Assembly: GCF_030238365.1 (NCBI RefSeq)
Contig: NZ_JASSOT010000079.1
Span: forward strand, 112,233-176,232
Direction: 5' to 3'
From: Lelliottia wanjuensis
GTDB taxonomy: Bacteria > Pseudomonadota > Gammaproteobacteria > Enterobacterales > Enterobacteriaceae
DNA: 64,000 nucleotides
Made by a program: the position numbers and the translations under genes. The notes under the pieces were generated by a model, which was not told the DNA's origin, searched no databases, and saw only the letters and a list, made by a program, of their open reading frames with translations. Positions 25,810 to 34,692 of this stretch are shown here, piece after piece. How positions within the stretch are numbered: position 1 is the stretch's first letter; every line of letters begins with the position of its first letter.

Positions 25810-25828
25810 AAAAATAAATCTCATTCTC
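25810..25828 (-). promoter_or_regulatory. Fur-like box upstream of siderophore ABC operon
   Basis: Read on the minus strand, GAGAATGAGATTTATTTTT matches 13 of 19 positions of the classical Fur box GATAATGATAATCATTATC. It lies 34 bases before the ATPase start. The surrounding 380-base divergent region is AT-rich and holds no gene. Confidence 0.55.
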
Positions 25829-26038
25829 TTTTGTGAGTTTGCCGCTGCGCCATGTAGTAGTCAAGGGGATAAACACCCTAAAAAAACCAGGGATTAATGG
25901 GCTGTATCGCTTTAAGGAATCACTTAATTAATTCCATATTTTCATAGCATTAAGAGTTTCATGGCTATCGCAAATCCGACGATTTTTGACTGTAGCCGAA
26001 TTTTGCTTTTTTCCATTTACTACTACATTCCCGCATGC

Positions 26039-26057
26039 TTGAATGATTCTCAATTAC
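26039..26057 (+). promoter_or_regulatory. Fur-like box upstream of TonB-dependent receptor
   Basis: TTGAATGATTCTCAATTAC matches 11 of 19 Fur-box positions, with the core AATGAT..TCA intact. It lies about 100 bases before the receptor start. Together with the opposite box it suggests that the receptor and ABC operon are iron-repressed as one unit. Confidence 0.5.
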
Positions 26058-26156
26058 ATACCCGATACCGGACAGGCAAACGGGTAGCGCTTTACGGGCA
26101 ATGACACACCATCTTCATCCGCGACCCTTCGCGGGTATTTCGGGAAAACAGATTTA

Positions 26157-28298
26157 ATGGCTAAGTTCACACCTTCATTCTCTGGGATTAAAGGGCGCGC
26201 GCTCTTTTCACTGCTGTTCCTCGCCCCCTTCGCACAGGCGGCCGACAGCGCCACCGCGAAAGACGGCGAAACCCTGACCGTCACCGCCGATACGTCTGCG
26301 AAAACGGATGCCACCAACGGCTATCAGCCGCTGAACACCTCCACCGCCACGCTCACCAACATGCCGATGCTGGATATCCCGCAGGTGGTGAATACCGTGA
26401 GCGACAAGGTGCTGGAAGATCAGCACGCCACCACGCTCGACGAAGCGCTGTATAACGTCAGCAACGTGGTGCAAACCAACACCCTCGGCGGCACGCAGGA
26501 TGCGTTCGTGCGCCGCGGTTTTGGCGCCAACCGTGACGGGTCGATCATGACCAACGGCCTGCGCACCGTGCTGCCGCGCAGCTTTAACGCCTCGACGGAG
26601 CGCGTCGAAGTGCTGAAAGGCCCGGCGTCGACGCTGTATGGCATTCTCGATCCCGGCGGGCTGATCAACGTGGTGACAAAGCGTCCGGAGCAGCAGTTTG
26701 GCGGCTCGATCTCGGCGACCTCCACCAGCTTTGGCGGCGGCACCGGACAGCTCGACGTGACCGGTCCGATTGAAGGCACGCGTCTTGCCTATCGCCTGAC
26801 GGGGGAATATCAGAAAGAGGATTACTGGCGCAATTTCGGCAAAGAGCGCAGCACCTTTATCGCGCCGTCCCTGACCTGGTTTGGCGACGACGCGACCGTC
26901 ACGGTGCTCTATTCCCACCGCGATTATCAGACCCCGTTCGATCGCGGGACGATCTTCGATCTGACGACCAAACAGCCGGTGAATGTGGATCGCAAAACGC
27001 GCTTTGACGAACCCTTCAACATTACCGACGGGGAGTCCGATCTGGCCCAGCTGAACGCCGAATACCGTCTCAACAGCCAATGGACCGCGAAATTCGACTA
27101 CAGCTTTAGCCAGGATAAATACACGGATAATCAGGCGCGCGTGATGGCCTATGACTCCGCCACCGGCAACCTGACCCGCCGCGTGGACGCCACCCAGGGT
27201 TCGACCCAGCGCATGCACTCAACCCGCGCGGATCTGCAGGGCAACGTGGATATTGCCGGGTTTTACAATGAGATCCTGACCGGGGTGTCGTACGAGAATT
27301 ACGATCTGCTGCGCACGGACATGATCCGCTGTAAGAACGTGAAAGATTTCAATATCTACAATCCGTCTTATGGCAATCTGGGTAAATGTACGACCGTGTC
27401 GGCCTCCGACAGCGACCAGACCATCAAGCAGGAGAGCTACTCCGCCTACGTGCAGGATGCGCTCTATCTGACGGATAAATGGATTGCGGTCACCGGCCTG
27501 CGCTATCAGTCTTACACCCAGTACGCGGGGAAAGGTCGTCCGTTTAACGTCAATACCGACAGCCGCGACGACCAGTGGACGCCGAAAGCGGGCCTGGTCT
27601 ACAAGCTGACGCCGCAGGTGTCGTTGTTCGCCAACTATTCGCAGACGTTTATGCCGCAGTCGTCTATCGCCAGCTACATTGGCAACCTGCCGCCGGAAAC
27701 GTCGAATGCCTACGAAGTGGGTGCCAAATTTGACCTGTTCGACGGGATTACCGCTAATATCGCGCTGTTTGATATTCATAAGCGCAACGTGCTCTACACG
27801 GAGAGCGTGGGAGATGAGACGGTGGCGAAAACCGCCGGACGCGTGCGTTCTCAGGGCGTGGAAGTGGATCTGGCGGGCCGTTTGACCGAGAACACCAACG
27901 TGATCGCCAGCTATGGCTACACGGACGCGAAGGTGCTGGAAGATCCGGACTACGCGGGCAAACCGCTGCCGAACGTGCCGCGTCATACGGGTTCTCTGTT
28001 CCTGACTTACGATATTCAAAACGCGATCGGTGGGAATACTCTGACGCTCGGCGGCGGTGGGCATGGCGTGAGCCGTCGTTCGGCCACCAACGGTGCGGAT
28101 TACTATCTGCCGGGCTATTTTGTGGCTGACGCCTTTGCGGCGTACAAGCTGAAGTTGCAGTATCCGGTGACGCTGCAGCTGAACGTGAAAAACCTGTTTG
28201 ATAAGACCTACTACACGTCGTCGATTGGTACCAATAATCTGGGCAACCAGATTGGCGATCCGCGCGAAGTGCAGTTTACGGTGAAGATGGATTTTTGA
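26157..28298 (+). CDS. TonB-dependent ferric-siderophore outer membrane receptor
   Basis: A 713-residue receptor. A signal peptide (ALFSLLFLAPFAQA) ends near residue 28, followed by a TonB-box-like ETLTVTAD at 38-45. The plug domain includes VRRGFGANRDGSIMTNGLR and VEVLKGPASTLYGILDPGGL. A 22-strand barrel ends in ...REVQFTVKMDF with the terminal Phe needed for barrel assembly. Two cysteines in an outer loop (RCKNVKDF and GKCTTV) may form a disulfide. The plug resembles the hydroxamate/FcuA-type group, but the ligand is not determined. It diverges from the siderophore ABC operon, which likely moves the same ligand across the inner membrane. Confidence 0.88.
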   Translation: MAKFTPSFSGIKGRALFSLLFLAPFAQAADSATAKDGETLTVTADTSAKTDATNGYQPLNTSTATLTNMPMLDIPQVVNTVSDKVLEDQHATTLDEALYNVSNVVQTNTLGGTQDAFVRRGFGANRDGSIMTNGLRTVLPRSFNASTERVEVLKGPASTLYGILDPGGLINVVTKRPEQQFGGSISATSTSFGGGTGQLDVTGPIEGTRLAYRLTGEYQKEDYWRNFGKERSTFIAPSLTWFGDDATVTVLYSHRDYQTPFDRGTIFDLTTKQPVNVDRKTRFDEPFNITDGESDLAQLNAEYRLNSQWTAKFDYSFSQDKYTDNQARVMAYDSATGNLTRRVDATQGSTQRMHSTRADLQGNVDIAGFYNEILTGVSYENYDLLRTDMIRCKNVKDFNIYNPSYGNLGKCTTVSASDSDQTIKQESYSAYVQDALYLTDKWIAVTGLRYQSYTQYAGKGRPFNVNTDSRDDQWTPKAGLVYKLTPQVSLFANYSQTFMPQSSIASYIGNLPPETSNAYEVGAKFDLFDGITANIALFDIHKRNVLYTESVGDETVAKTAGRVRSQGVEVDLAGRLTENTNVIASYGYTDAKVLEDPDYAGKPLPNVPRHTGSLFLTYDIQNAIGGNTLTLGGGGHGVSRRSATNGADYYLPGYFVADAFAAYKLKLQYPVTLQLNVKNLFDKTYYTSSIGTNNLGNQIGDPREVQFTVKMDF

Positions 28299-28312
28299 TT
28301 CGAGCGGGGTTT

Positions 28313-28390
28313 CCCCTTACCCTAACCCTCTCCCCAAAGGGGCGAGGGGATCGATCGTAGGCCCGGTAAGCGTAGCGCCACCGGGCCTTT
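28313..28390. repeat. Composite intergenic repeat (CCCTAACCC hairpin plus REP)
   Basis: CCCTAACCCTCTCCCC...GGGGCGAGGGG, part of the second palindromic family, is followed directly by one REP unit (GTAGGCCCGGTAAGCGTAGC...). It sits between the convergent receptor and parE genes and closes the accessory block on its right. Confidence 0.85.
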
Positions 28391-28395
28391 TCGCA

Positions 28396-30288
28396 TCAAC
28401 CTTCGATATCCGCCAGGTCGCCTTTTTCCTGCAACCAGTTGCGTCGATCTTCAGAACGTTTCTTGGCTAACAGCATGTCCATCATGGCGTTGGTCTGCTG
28501 TTCGTCTTCGTCGCTGATCACCAGCTGCACCAGACGGCGAGTGTTCGGATCCAGCGTGGTTTCACGCAGCTGCATCGGGTTCATCTCACCCAGCCCTTTA
28601 AAGCGCTGGACGTTCGGTTTGCCCTTCTTGCGTTTCAGCTGCTCCAGCACGCCCGCTTTCTCCTCTTCCGTCAGGGCGTAATAGACCTCTTTGCCGAGAT
28701 CGATACGGTATAACGGCGGCAGTGCGACGTGGACGTGACCGTTCTTCACCAGCGTACGGAAGTGTTTCACGAACAGCGCGCACAGCAGCGTGGCGATGTG
28801 CAGACCATCTGAGTCCGCATCCGCGAGGATACAGATCTTGCCGTAGCGCAGCTGGCTCAGGTCGTCGCTGTCTGGATCGATGCCGATCGCCACCGAGATG
28901 TCATGCACCTCCTGCGAGGCCAGCACTTCATCAGAAGAGACTTCCCAGGTGTTCAGGATCTTACCCTTCAGCGGCATGATCGCCTGGAATTCACGGTCGC
29001 GCGCCTGTTTGGCAGAGCCGCCCGCCGAGTCACCTTCCACGAGGAACAGTTCGGTGCGATTCAGATCCTGCGCGGTACAGTCGGCCAGTTTGCCCGGCAG
29101 GGCCGGACCGCTGGTCAGCTTTTTACGCACCACTTTCTTCGCCGCACGCATACGGCGCTGGGCGCTGGAGATCGCCATTTCCGCCAGCATTTCGGCGGTC
29201 TGAATGTTCTGGTTCAGCCACAGGCTGAAGGCGTCTTTTACCACGCCGGAAACGAAGGCCGCGCACTGACGCGAGGAGAGACGCTCTTTGGTCTGCCCGG
29301 CAAACTGCGGATCCTGCATTTTGACCGACAGCACATACGCGCAGCGATCCCAGATATCTTCCGCCGAGAGCTTCACGCCGCGCGGCAGAATGTTGCGGTA
29401 TTCGCAGAACTCACGCATCGCATCCAGCAGACCCTGACGCAGACCGTTGACGTGCGTACCGCCCTGCATGGTTGGGATCAGGTTGACGTAGCTTTCCGTC
29501 AGCAGTTCACCGCCTTCCGGCAGCCACAGCAGCGCCCAGTCGACCGCTTCCGTATCGCCGGAGAAGTTACCGAGGAACGGTTTTTCCGGCAGCGTCGGCA
29601 GGCCGTTAATCGCCTCGCCCAGATAGTCGTTCAGACCATCCTGATAGCACCAGCGCTGCTCGCTGCCGTTCACTTCGTCTTTGAAGGTGATTTCTACGCC
29701 AGGGCAAAGCACCGCTTTCGCTTTCAGAATGTGCGTTAAGCGTGAGACGGAAAAACGCGGGCTGTCGAAGAAGCTTTCGTCGGGCCAGAAGTGGACGCTG
29801 GTCCCGGTGTTACGTTTGCCGCAGGTGCCGATGACCTGCAGTTCCTGAACTTTGTCGCCGTTTTCAAAGGCGATGTTGTAGACCTGGCCGTCGCGGCGCA
29901 CGGTCACTTCCACGCGCTTAGACAGGGCGTTAACCACGGAGATCCCCACGCCGTGCAGGCCGCCGGAGAACTGGTAGTTTTTATTGGAGAACTTACCGCC
30001 CGCGTGCAGACGGCAAAGGATCAGTTCAACGGCCGGGACACCCTCTTCCGGGTGAATATCGACCGGCATACCGCGGCCGTCGTCGATCACTTCGAGCGAC
30101 TGGTCGGCGTGCAGGATCACGTCGATGCGTTTGGCATGGCCTGCCAGTGCTTCATCGACGCTGTTATCAATTACTTCCTGGCCCAGGTGGTTTGGGCGCG
30201 TGGTATCGGTGTACATCCCAGGGCGGCGGCGAACCGGCTCAAGCCCGGTGAGTACCTCAATGGCATCAGCGTTATAGGTTTGCGTCAT
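28396..30288 (-). CDS. parE: DNA topoisomerase IV subunit B
   Basis: The ATPase subunit of topoisomerase IV (630 aa, the E. coli length), partner of ParC. The GHKL ATPase motifs are QEVIDNSVDEALAGHA, DDGRGMP and GLHGVGISVVNALS. The TOPRIM motifs are ELFLVEGDSAGGSA and DADSDGLHIATLL. It follows yqiA at 27 bases in the operon nudF-yqiB-cpdA-yqiA-parE, as in E. coli. Confidence 0.97.
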   Translation of the reverse strand: MTQTYNADAIEVLTGLEPVRRRPGMYTDTTRPNHLGQEVIDNSVDEALAGHAKRIDVILHADQSLEVIDDGRGMPVDIHPEEGVPAVELILCRLHAGGKFSNKNYQFSGGLHGVGISVVNALSKRVEVTVRRDGQVYNIAFENGDKVQELQVIGTCGKRNTGTSVHFWPDESFFDSPRFSVSRLTHILKAKAVLCPGVEITFKDEVNGSEQRWCYQDGLNDYLGEAINGLPTLPEKPFLGNFSGDTEAVDWALLWLPEGGELLTESYVNLIPTMQGGTHVNGLRQGLLDAMREFCEYRNILPRGVKLSAEDIWDRCAYVLSVKMQDPQFAGQTKERLSSRQCAAFVSGVVKDAFSLWLNQNIQTAEMLAEMAISSAQRRMRAAKKVVRKKLTSGPALPGKLADCTAQDLNRTELFLVEGDSAGGSAKQARDREFQAIMPLKGKILNTWEVSSDEVLASQEVHDISVAIGIDPDSDDLSQLRYGKICILADADSDGLHIATLLCALFVKHFRTLVKNGHVHVALPPLYRIDLGKEVYYALTEEEKAGVLEQLKRKKGKPNVQRFKGLGEMNPMQLRETTLDPNTRRLVQLVISDEDEQQTNAMMDMLLAKKRSEDRRNWLQEKGDLADIEG

Positions 30289-30315
30289 GATTTAGCTAGC
30301 AATTCGCATTGGTTG

Positions 30316-30897
30316 TCAGAGGCTGTGCAGCCCAAGAAAATCGACAATCTGGGTGAAATGATTCTCAAAGCCCGTGAAAGCATGGTTTCCGCCTTCTTCT
30401 ACAGTCTGGCGGCAAGACGCGTAATACGCCACCGCCTGGCGGTAATCCAGCACTTCATCACCCGTCTGTTGCAGCAGCCAGAGGAGATCTGGCGCGTCCA
30501 GCGGGTCTATTTGCATCACTTTGAGGTCGTAAATATGGCGTGACTCTAGCACATATTGCTGCCCCGTGTAGGGGTTCTCGTTGTGGCCGAGAAAGTCCGT
30601 CAGCAGCTCAAACGGGCGTACCGCCGGGTTAACCACGACCGCAGGCAGCATGAAGCATTGCGACAGCCAAGTGGCGTAATAACCGCCCAGCGACGAGCCG
30701 ACGACGCCGAAGGATTCTCCGCCGTGTTCCATCACGATGGACTCGAGCATTTCGGCGGCGTCCGCCGGGTAGGGTGGCAGCTGCGGGACGATCATCTCGA
30801 TGTGCGGATGATGCTCGCTAAGCCACTGGCGAAACTGGGTCGCCTTCGCGGAACGCGGGGAGCTATTAAACCCGTGCAGGTAGAGGAGCGTAGACAT
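30316..30897 (-). CDS. yqiA: Esterase YqiA (alpha/beta hydrolase)
   Basis: A 193-residue alpha/beta hydrolase with acyl-CoA/esterase activity reported in E. coli. The oxyanion motif YLHGFNSSPRSAKA is near the N-terminus, and the nucleophile S69 is in the elbow GSSLGG. The catalytic His is in GGNHAFTGFE near the C-terminus. The ATG at 30897 overlaps the last base of the cpdA stop, and a longer in-frame start at 30999 lies within cpdA and is rejected. Confidence 0.93.
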   Translation of the reverse strand: MSTLLYLHGFNSSPRSAKATQFRQWLSEHHPHIEMIVPQLPPYPADAAEMLESIVMEHGGESFGVVGSSLGGYYATWLSQCFMLPAVVVNPAVRPFELLTDFLGHNENPYTGQQYVLESRHIYDLKVMQIDPLDAPDLLWLLQQTGDEVLDYRQAVAYYASCRQTVEEGGNHAFTGFENHFTQIVDFLGLHSL

Positions 30898-31724
30898 CAG
30901 TATCCTTCTGAAGCAGTGTCCGGGCGGAACTGCGCGCCTTCCAGACGACAAACTTCCGTGGTCAGCCGACCATCCGCATGGAGGTCCAGCCAGCGCCATC
31001 CCGGCGCAATGGTATCTAAAGTAAAGTTGGCGCAGTGGGGTTTAAACTGTACGCAGGTTGACGGCGTCGCCAGCAGACGGCGGCCATTCCAGTCGAGATC
31101 TTGTTCCTGGTGAATGTGTCCGCACAGCAGATTATTCACATGAGGATATTTCGAGAGCACGCGATCCAGCGCGGCAGAGTTGCGCAGACTGTGCTGATCG
31201 AGCCAGCTGCATCCCGCCGGGAGCGGGTGATGGTGCAGCAACAGCAGAGTGTGGCGATCAGGCACATCAATGAGCTTGTTCTCAAGCCACTCGAGCTGGA
31301 AATCACTCAGCTCACCGTGCGGCACGCCGAACACCTGGGTGTCGAGCAGCAGGATTTGCCAGTGATCGCCCACGAACACGCGCTTGGCCGGGGAGATCCC
31401 CGCTTCCTGCAACGCACTGTACATGGCGGGCTGGAAGTCGTGATTGCCCGGTAACCAGACGCAAGGCACGCTGAAGCTCGCGATCCCGGTAGCAAAATGC
31501 TGATAGGCCGCGGCGCTTTGATCCTGTGCCAAATCGCCGGTCGCGACGATTAAATCGCAGTCGCGGTTTTCGGTACGAATGGCATCAAGTACAGCCTGAT
31601 AACTCTCCCAGGTGTTGACCCCCAGCAGCGTTTCATGCTTTTCGGCGAACAGGTGAGTATCAGTAATTTGTAATATCCTGACTGGCGCCCCACCAGCAAC
31701 AGTCAGGTTCAACAGGCTTTCCAA
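30897..31724 (-). CDS. cpdA: 3',5'-cyclic-AMP phosphodiesterase
   Basis: CpdA hydrolyses cAMP and so tunes CRP-dependent gene control. The 275 residues match E. coli in length. Metallophosphatase ligands are visible: D22 and H24 (ITDTHLF), D64 (ATGDLAQ), the GNHDF block near 92-96, and LLLLHHHPLPAG and LLCGHIHQEQD further on. It is third in the nudF-yqiB-cpdA-yqiA-parE operon, 27 bases after yqiB, and its stop overlaps yqiA by one base. Confidence 0.96.
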   Translation of the reverse strand: MESLLNLTVAGGAPVRILQITDTHLFAEKHETLLGVNTWESYQAVLDAIRTENRDCDLIVATGDLAQDQSAAAYQHFATGIASFSVPCVWLPGNHDFQPAMYSALQEAGISPAKRVFVGDHWQILLLDTQVFGVPHGELSDFQLEWLENKLIDVPDRHTLLLLHHHPLPAGCSWLDQHSLRNSAALDRVLSKYPHVNNLLCGHIHQEQDLDWNGRRLLATPSTCVQFKPHCANFTLDTIAPGWRWLDLHADGRLTTEVCRLEGAQFRPDTASEGY

Positions 31725-31751
31725 ATGGTGTCCTTAGGTAGGTTTATGACG

Positions 31752-32174
31752 CTAACAAACCGGAATCGCCATTGCTCCATGTGCTAAACAATATCTTAGC
31801 CAGTCAGCTAAAAACTGGTTAATTTGATGCTTTTCGTCGCGTTGATGCAACTTTTTATTAGGATAATCATATCGCGCTTTGAAGCGAAAGATCTGCTGAC
31901 TTGAACACACTTCAGCCACCATCGCGTCGTGATAAAGCCTGACGGTCATCGACGGCAGGCTCCAGTAGCTCACCGAGGGAGCCGTCTGTTTGATCTCGAC
32001 AAGCGTAGTGTAGCGAGTGGATTCCACAATCGTTAAGCGATATTGCGCGTTGCTCACCTGATAGCTCACCGTTTCGCCGGCCGCGTCGGTGCGCGGCAAC
32101 AGGCGACGTAATTGTGCGAAGTTGGTCTCGCACAGACGCATCATTTCTGGGAAGTCAGGTGTATAACGCTTCAT
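31752..32174 (-). CDS. yqiB: Conserved protein YqiB (DUF1249)
   Basis: A 140-residue protein of unknown biochemical function, conserved between nudF and cpdA in enterobacteria. It begins KRYTPDFPEMMRLCETNF and includes TVRLYHDAMVAEVCSSQQI. The ATG at 32174 overlaps the nudF stop by four bases (ATGA). A longer start at 32219 lies within nudF and is rejected. No signal peptide or membrane segment is seen. Confidence 0.92.
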   Translation of the reverse strand: MKRYTPDFPEMMRLCETNFAQLRRLLPRTDAAGETVSYQVSNAQYRLTIVESTRYTTLVEIKQTAPSVSYWSLPSMTVRLYHDAMVAEVCSSQQIFRFKARYDYPNKKLHQRDEKHQINQFLADWLRYCLAHGAMAIPVC

Positions 32175-32803
32175 TTTTTCCACTCTTTTCGTAAGTCTTG
32201 ATAATGCAGCTGGAGCCATTGCAAAGCGATGACAGAGGCTGCGTTGTCGATTTTCCCCTCATTGACCCATTGATAAGCCTGCTCCCGACTCACCACATGA
32301 ACACGAATATCTTCGTTTTCATCTGCCAGACCGTGAATACCTTGCGCGGTCGTGGCGTCCACTTCACCCACCAGAATCGAAGAGCGCTCGGTGGCACCAC
32401 CCGGGCTTGCCAGGTAGCTCAGCACCGGTTTGGTTCGGCCCACAATCAGCCCTGCTTCTTCCTGCGCCTCACGGCGGGCGACGTCTTCCGGCGTTTCGCC
32501 CTCTTCAATCATCCCGGCGACGATCTCCAGCAGCCACGGGCTTTCGCTGGTATCCAGGGCGGCAATTCGAATCTGCTCAATCAATACCACTTCGTCACGC
32601 ACTGGGTCAAAGGGTAGCAACACTGCGGCATGCCCGCGCTCAAAAATTTCGCGGCGGACTTCGCCACTCATTTCACCGTTAAACAGCCGATGCCTGAAAC
32701 GGTAAAGTTCCAGTGAAAAAAAACCGCTATAAAGCTTTTCCCGTGCAATAATTTCTACATCGTTTTTGGTGAAAGTCACTGGCAACTTATCTGGTTTCTG
32801 CAT
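32171..32803 (-). CDS. nudF: ADP-ribose diphosphatase (Nudix hydrolase)
   Basis: NudF cleaves ADP-ribose and related ADP-sugars to AMP plus a sugar phosphate. The Nudix box spans residues 97-119, with G97, E103, R111-E112 and E115-E116 in place. The 210 residues are one more than I recall for E. coli. It is first in the five-gene operon down to parE and is divergent from tolC across about 200 bases. Confidence 0.95.
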   Translation of the reverse strand: MQKPDKLPVTFTKNDVEIIAREKLYSGFFSLELYRFRHRLFNGEMSGEVRREIFERGHAAVLLPFDPVRDEVVLIEQIRIAALDTSESPWLLEIVAGMIEEGETPEDVARREAQEEAGLIVGRTKPVLSYLASPGGATERSSILVGEVDATTAQGIHGLADENEDIRVHVVSREQAYQWVNEGKIDNAASVIALQWLQLHYQDLRKEWKK

Positions 32804-32902
32804 GGCGGTATCCTGGTCACAATTGTGTTGAAATCATGAATTTCAAGCTGTTTGGCTGCCGTTTCAAAGGCTATATGATAGATTGGTGCAAATTACCGCC
32901 AG

Positions 32903-32921
32903 ATGGCACGTAACGCCAACC
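32903..32921 (+). promoter_or_regulatory. Marbox (MarA/SoxS/Rob site) upstream of tolC
   Basis: ATGGCACGTAACGCCAACC fits the marbox consensus AYNGCACNNWNNRYYAAAY at all but one position. It lies about 85 bases before the tolC start, in the nudF-tolC divergent region, as in E. coli, where tolC is a member of the mar/sox/rob regulon. Confidence 0.7.
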
Positions 32922-33004
32922 TTTTGGTGTGGATGATTCTGTTAGAATCGGCAATTATTTTTAATTAGATCAGCGCTAATACTGCTTCACAACAAGGAAT
33001 GCAA

Positions 33005-34489
33005 ATGAAGAAATTGCTCCCCATCCTTATCGGCCTGAGCCTGACGGGCTTCAGCGCGATGAGCCAGGCAGAAAACCTGTTACAGGTTTATCAGCAAGCA
33101 CGTCTGGGCAACCCTGAGCTGCGTAAGTCAGCCGCCGACCGTGATGCTGCGTTCGAAAAGATTAATGAAGCACGTAGCCCGCTGCTGCCGCAATTGGGTT
33201 TAGGCGCAGATTATACCTACAACAATGGCTTCCGCGATGCGAACGGCGTGAACTCCAACGTCACCAGCGCGTCCCTGCAATTAACGCAGACCTTGTTTGA
33301 TATGTCCAAATGGCGCGCGCTCTCCCTGCAGGAAAAAAGCGCCGGTATCCAGGACGTGACCTATCAGACCGATCAGCAAACGCTGATCCTGAACACCGCT
33401 ACCGCGTATTTCAACGTGTTGAGCGCGATCGATTCGCTCTCCTACACCGAAGCGCAGAAACAGGCGATTTACCGTCAGTTAGATCAAACCACCCAGCGCT
33501 TCAACGTGGGTCTGGTGGCGATCACTGACGTGCAGAACGCCCGTTCACAGTACGACAGCGTGCTGGCGAACGAAGTGACTGCCCGTAACAACCTGGATAA
33601 CGCACTCGAATCCCTGCGTCAGGTGACCGGCAATTACTACCCTGAGCTGGCGTCCCTGAACGTCGACAATTTCAAGACGGATAAGCCGCAGGCGGTTAAC
33701 GCCCTGCTGAAAGAAGCTGAAAACCGTAACCTGGCGCTGCTGCAGGCTCGTCTGAGCCAGGATCTGGCGCGCGAGCAAATCCGCCAGGCGCAGGATGGCC
33801 ATCTGCCAACCGTGGGCCTGACCGCATCGACGGGCGTTTCTGACACCAGCTATAGCGGTTCAAAAACCAATAATTCGACCCAGTACGATGACAGCAACAT
33901 GGGTCAGAACAAGATCGGCCTGAACTTCTCTCTGCCTCTGTACCAGGGCGGCATGGTGAACTCTCAGGTCAAACAGGCTCAGTACAACTTTGTTGGCGCG
34001 AGCGAGCAGCTTGAAAGCGCGCACCGCAACGTCGTGCAGACCGTGCGTTCTTCCTTTAACAACGTGAACGCCTCCATCAGCAGCATCAACGCGTACAAAC
34101 AGGCCGTTGTGTCTGCGCAAAGCTCCCTCGATGCGATGGAAGCGGGTTACTCCGTCGGTACACGTACCATCGTTGACGTGTTAGACGCGACCACCACGCT
34201 GTATAACGCGAAGCAACAGCTCTCCAGCGCACGTTACAACTACCTGATCAACCAGCTGAATATCAAATCAGCGCTGGGTACGTTGAACGAGCAGGACCTG
34301 CAGATGCTGAACAGCACGCTGGGCAAACCGGTTTCCACCACGCCTGAAAGCGTGGCACCAGAAAACCCACAGCAGGACGCTAACGCTGATGGCTACAACG
34401 CCAATAGCACCGCCCCTGCGGCACAGCCAGCCGCCGCTCGTACCACCACGACCGGTAGCAACAGCAACAACCCGTTCCGTAGCCATTAA
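33005..34489 (+). CDS. tolC: Outer membrane channel TolC
   Basis: TolC is the trimeric outer-membrane exit duct for AcrAB and other efflux pumps and for type I secretion. The signal peptide is KKLLPILIGLSLTGFSAMSQA, with the mature protein starting ENLLQVYQQARLGNPELRK. Two structural repeats are visible (SLQLTQTLFDMSKWRAL and FSLPLYQGGMVNSQVKQA). The C-terminal tail is rich in Ala, Pro, Thr and Asn. I use the second ATG (33005) because AAGGA is 6 bases before it. The ATG at 32999 directly abuts that site. The length is 494 aa against 493 in E. coli. Confidence 0.97.
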   Translation: MKKLLPILIGLSLTGFSAMSQAENLLQVYQQARLGNPELRKSAADRDAAFEKINEARSPLLPQLGLGADYTYNNGFRDANGVNSNVTSASLQLTQTLFDMSKWRALSLQEKSAGIQDVTYQTDQQTLILNTATAYFNVLSAIDSLSYTEAQKQAIYRQLDQTTQRFNVGLVAITDVQNARSQYDSVLANEVTARNNLDNALESLRQVTGNYYPELASLNVDNFKTDKPQAVNALLKEAENRNLALLQARLSQDLAREQIRQAQDGHLPTVGLTASTGVSDTSYSGSKTNNSTQYDDSNMGQNKIGLNFSLPLYQGGMVNSQVKQAQYNFVGASEQLESAHRNVVQTVRSSFNNVNASISSINAYKQAVVSAQSSLDAMEAGYSVGTRTIVDVLDATTTLYNAKQQLSSARYNYLINQLNIKSALGTLNEQDLQMLNSTLGKPVSTTPESVAPENPQQDANADGYNANSTAPAAQPAAARTTTTGSNSNNPFRSH

Positions 34490-34494
34490 GTTTT

Positions 34495-34560
34495 GCCCGA
34501 TGGCGCTTCGCTTATCGGGCCTACCGTCGTGTAGGCCGGTTAAGCAGAGCGCCAGCTGGG
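34495..34560. repeat. BIME: two inverted REP units
   Basis: GCCCGATGGCGCTTCGCTTA...GGGCCTAC and GTAGGCCGGTTAAGCAGAGC... lie directly after tolC. The right-hand unit is degenerate compared with others in the window. It may protect the tolC transcript's 3' end. ygiB starts about 130 bases further on. Confidence 0.8.
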
Positions 34561-34692
34561 GCGAAATCACATCCAAACGTAAGCCAACGTAAAGATCCCC
34601 CCGAATCCCCCTCTGCGCTTCATTTTCGACCACTCATCCTCTATCCTGAGCCTTATTTACTGTGTGTTCACCTCTGGGTCCTGGAAGACAAA

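Noticed and set aside
26208..27218. Long antisense frame (336 codons) opposite the TonB-dependent receptor
   Set aside because: Shadow of a strongly conserved receptor gene with no ribosome site and no recognisable product.
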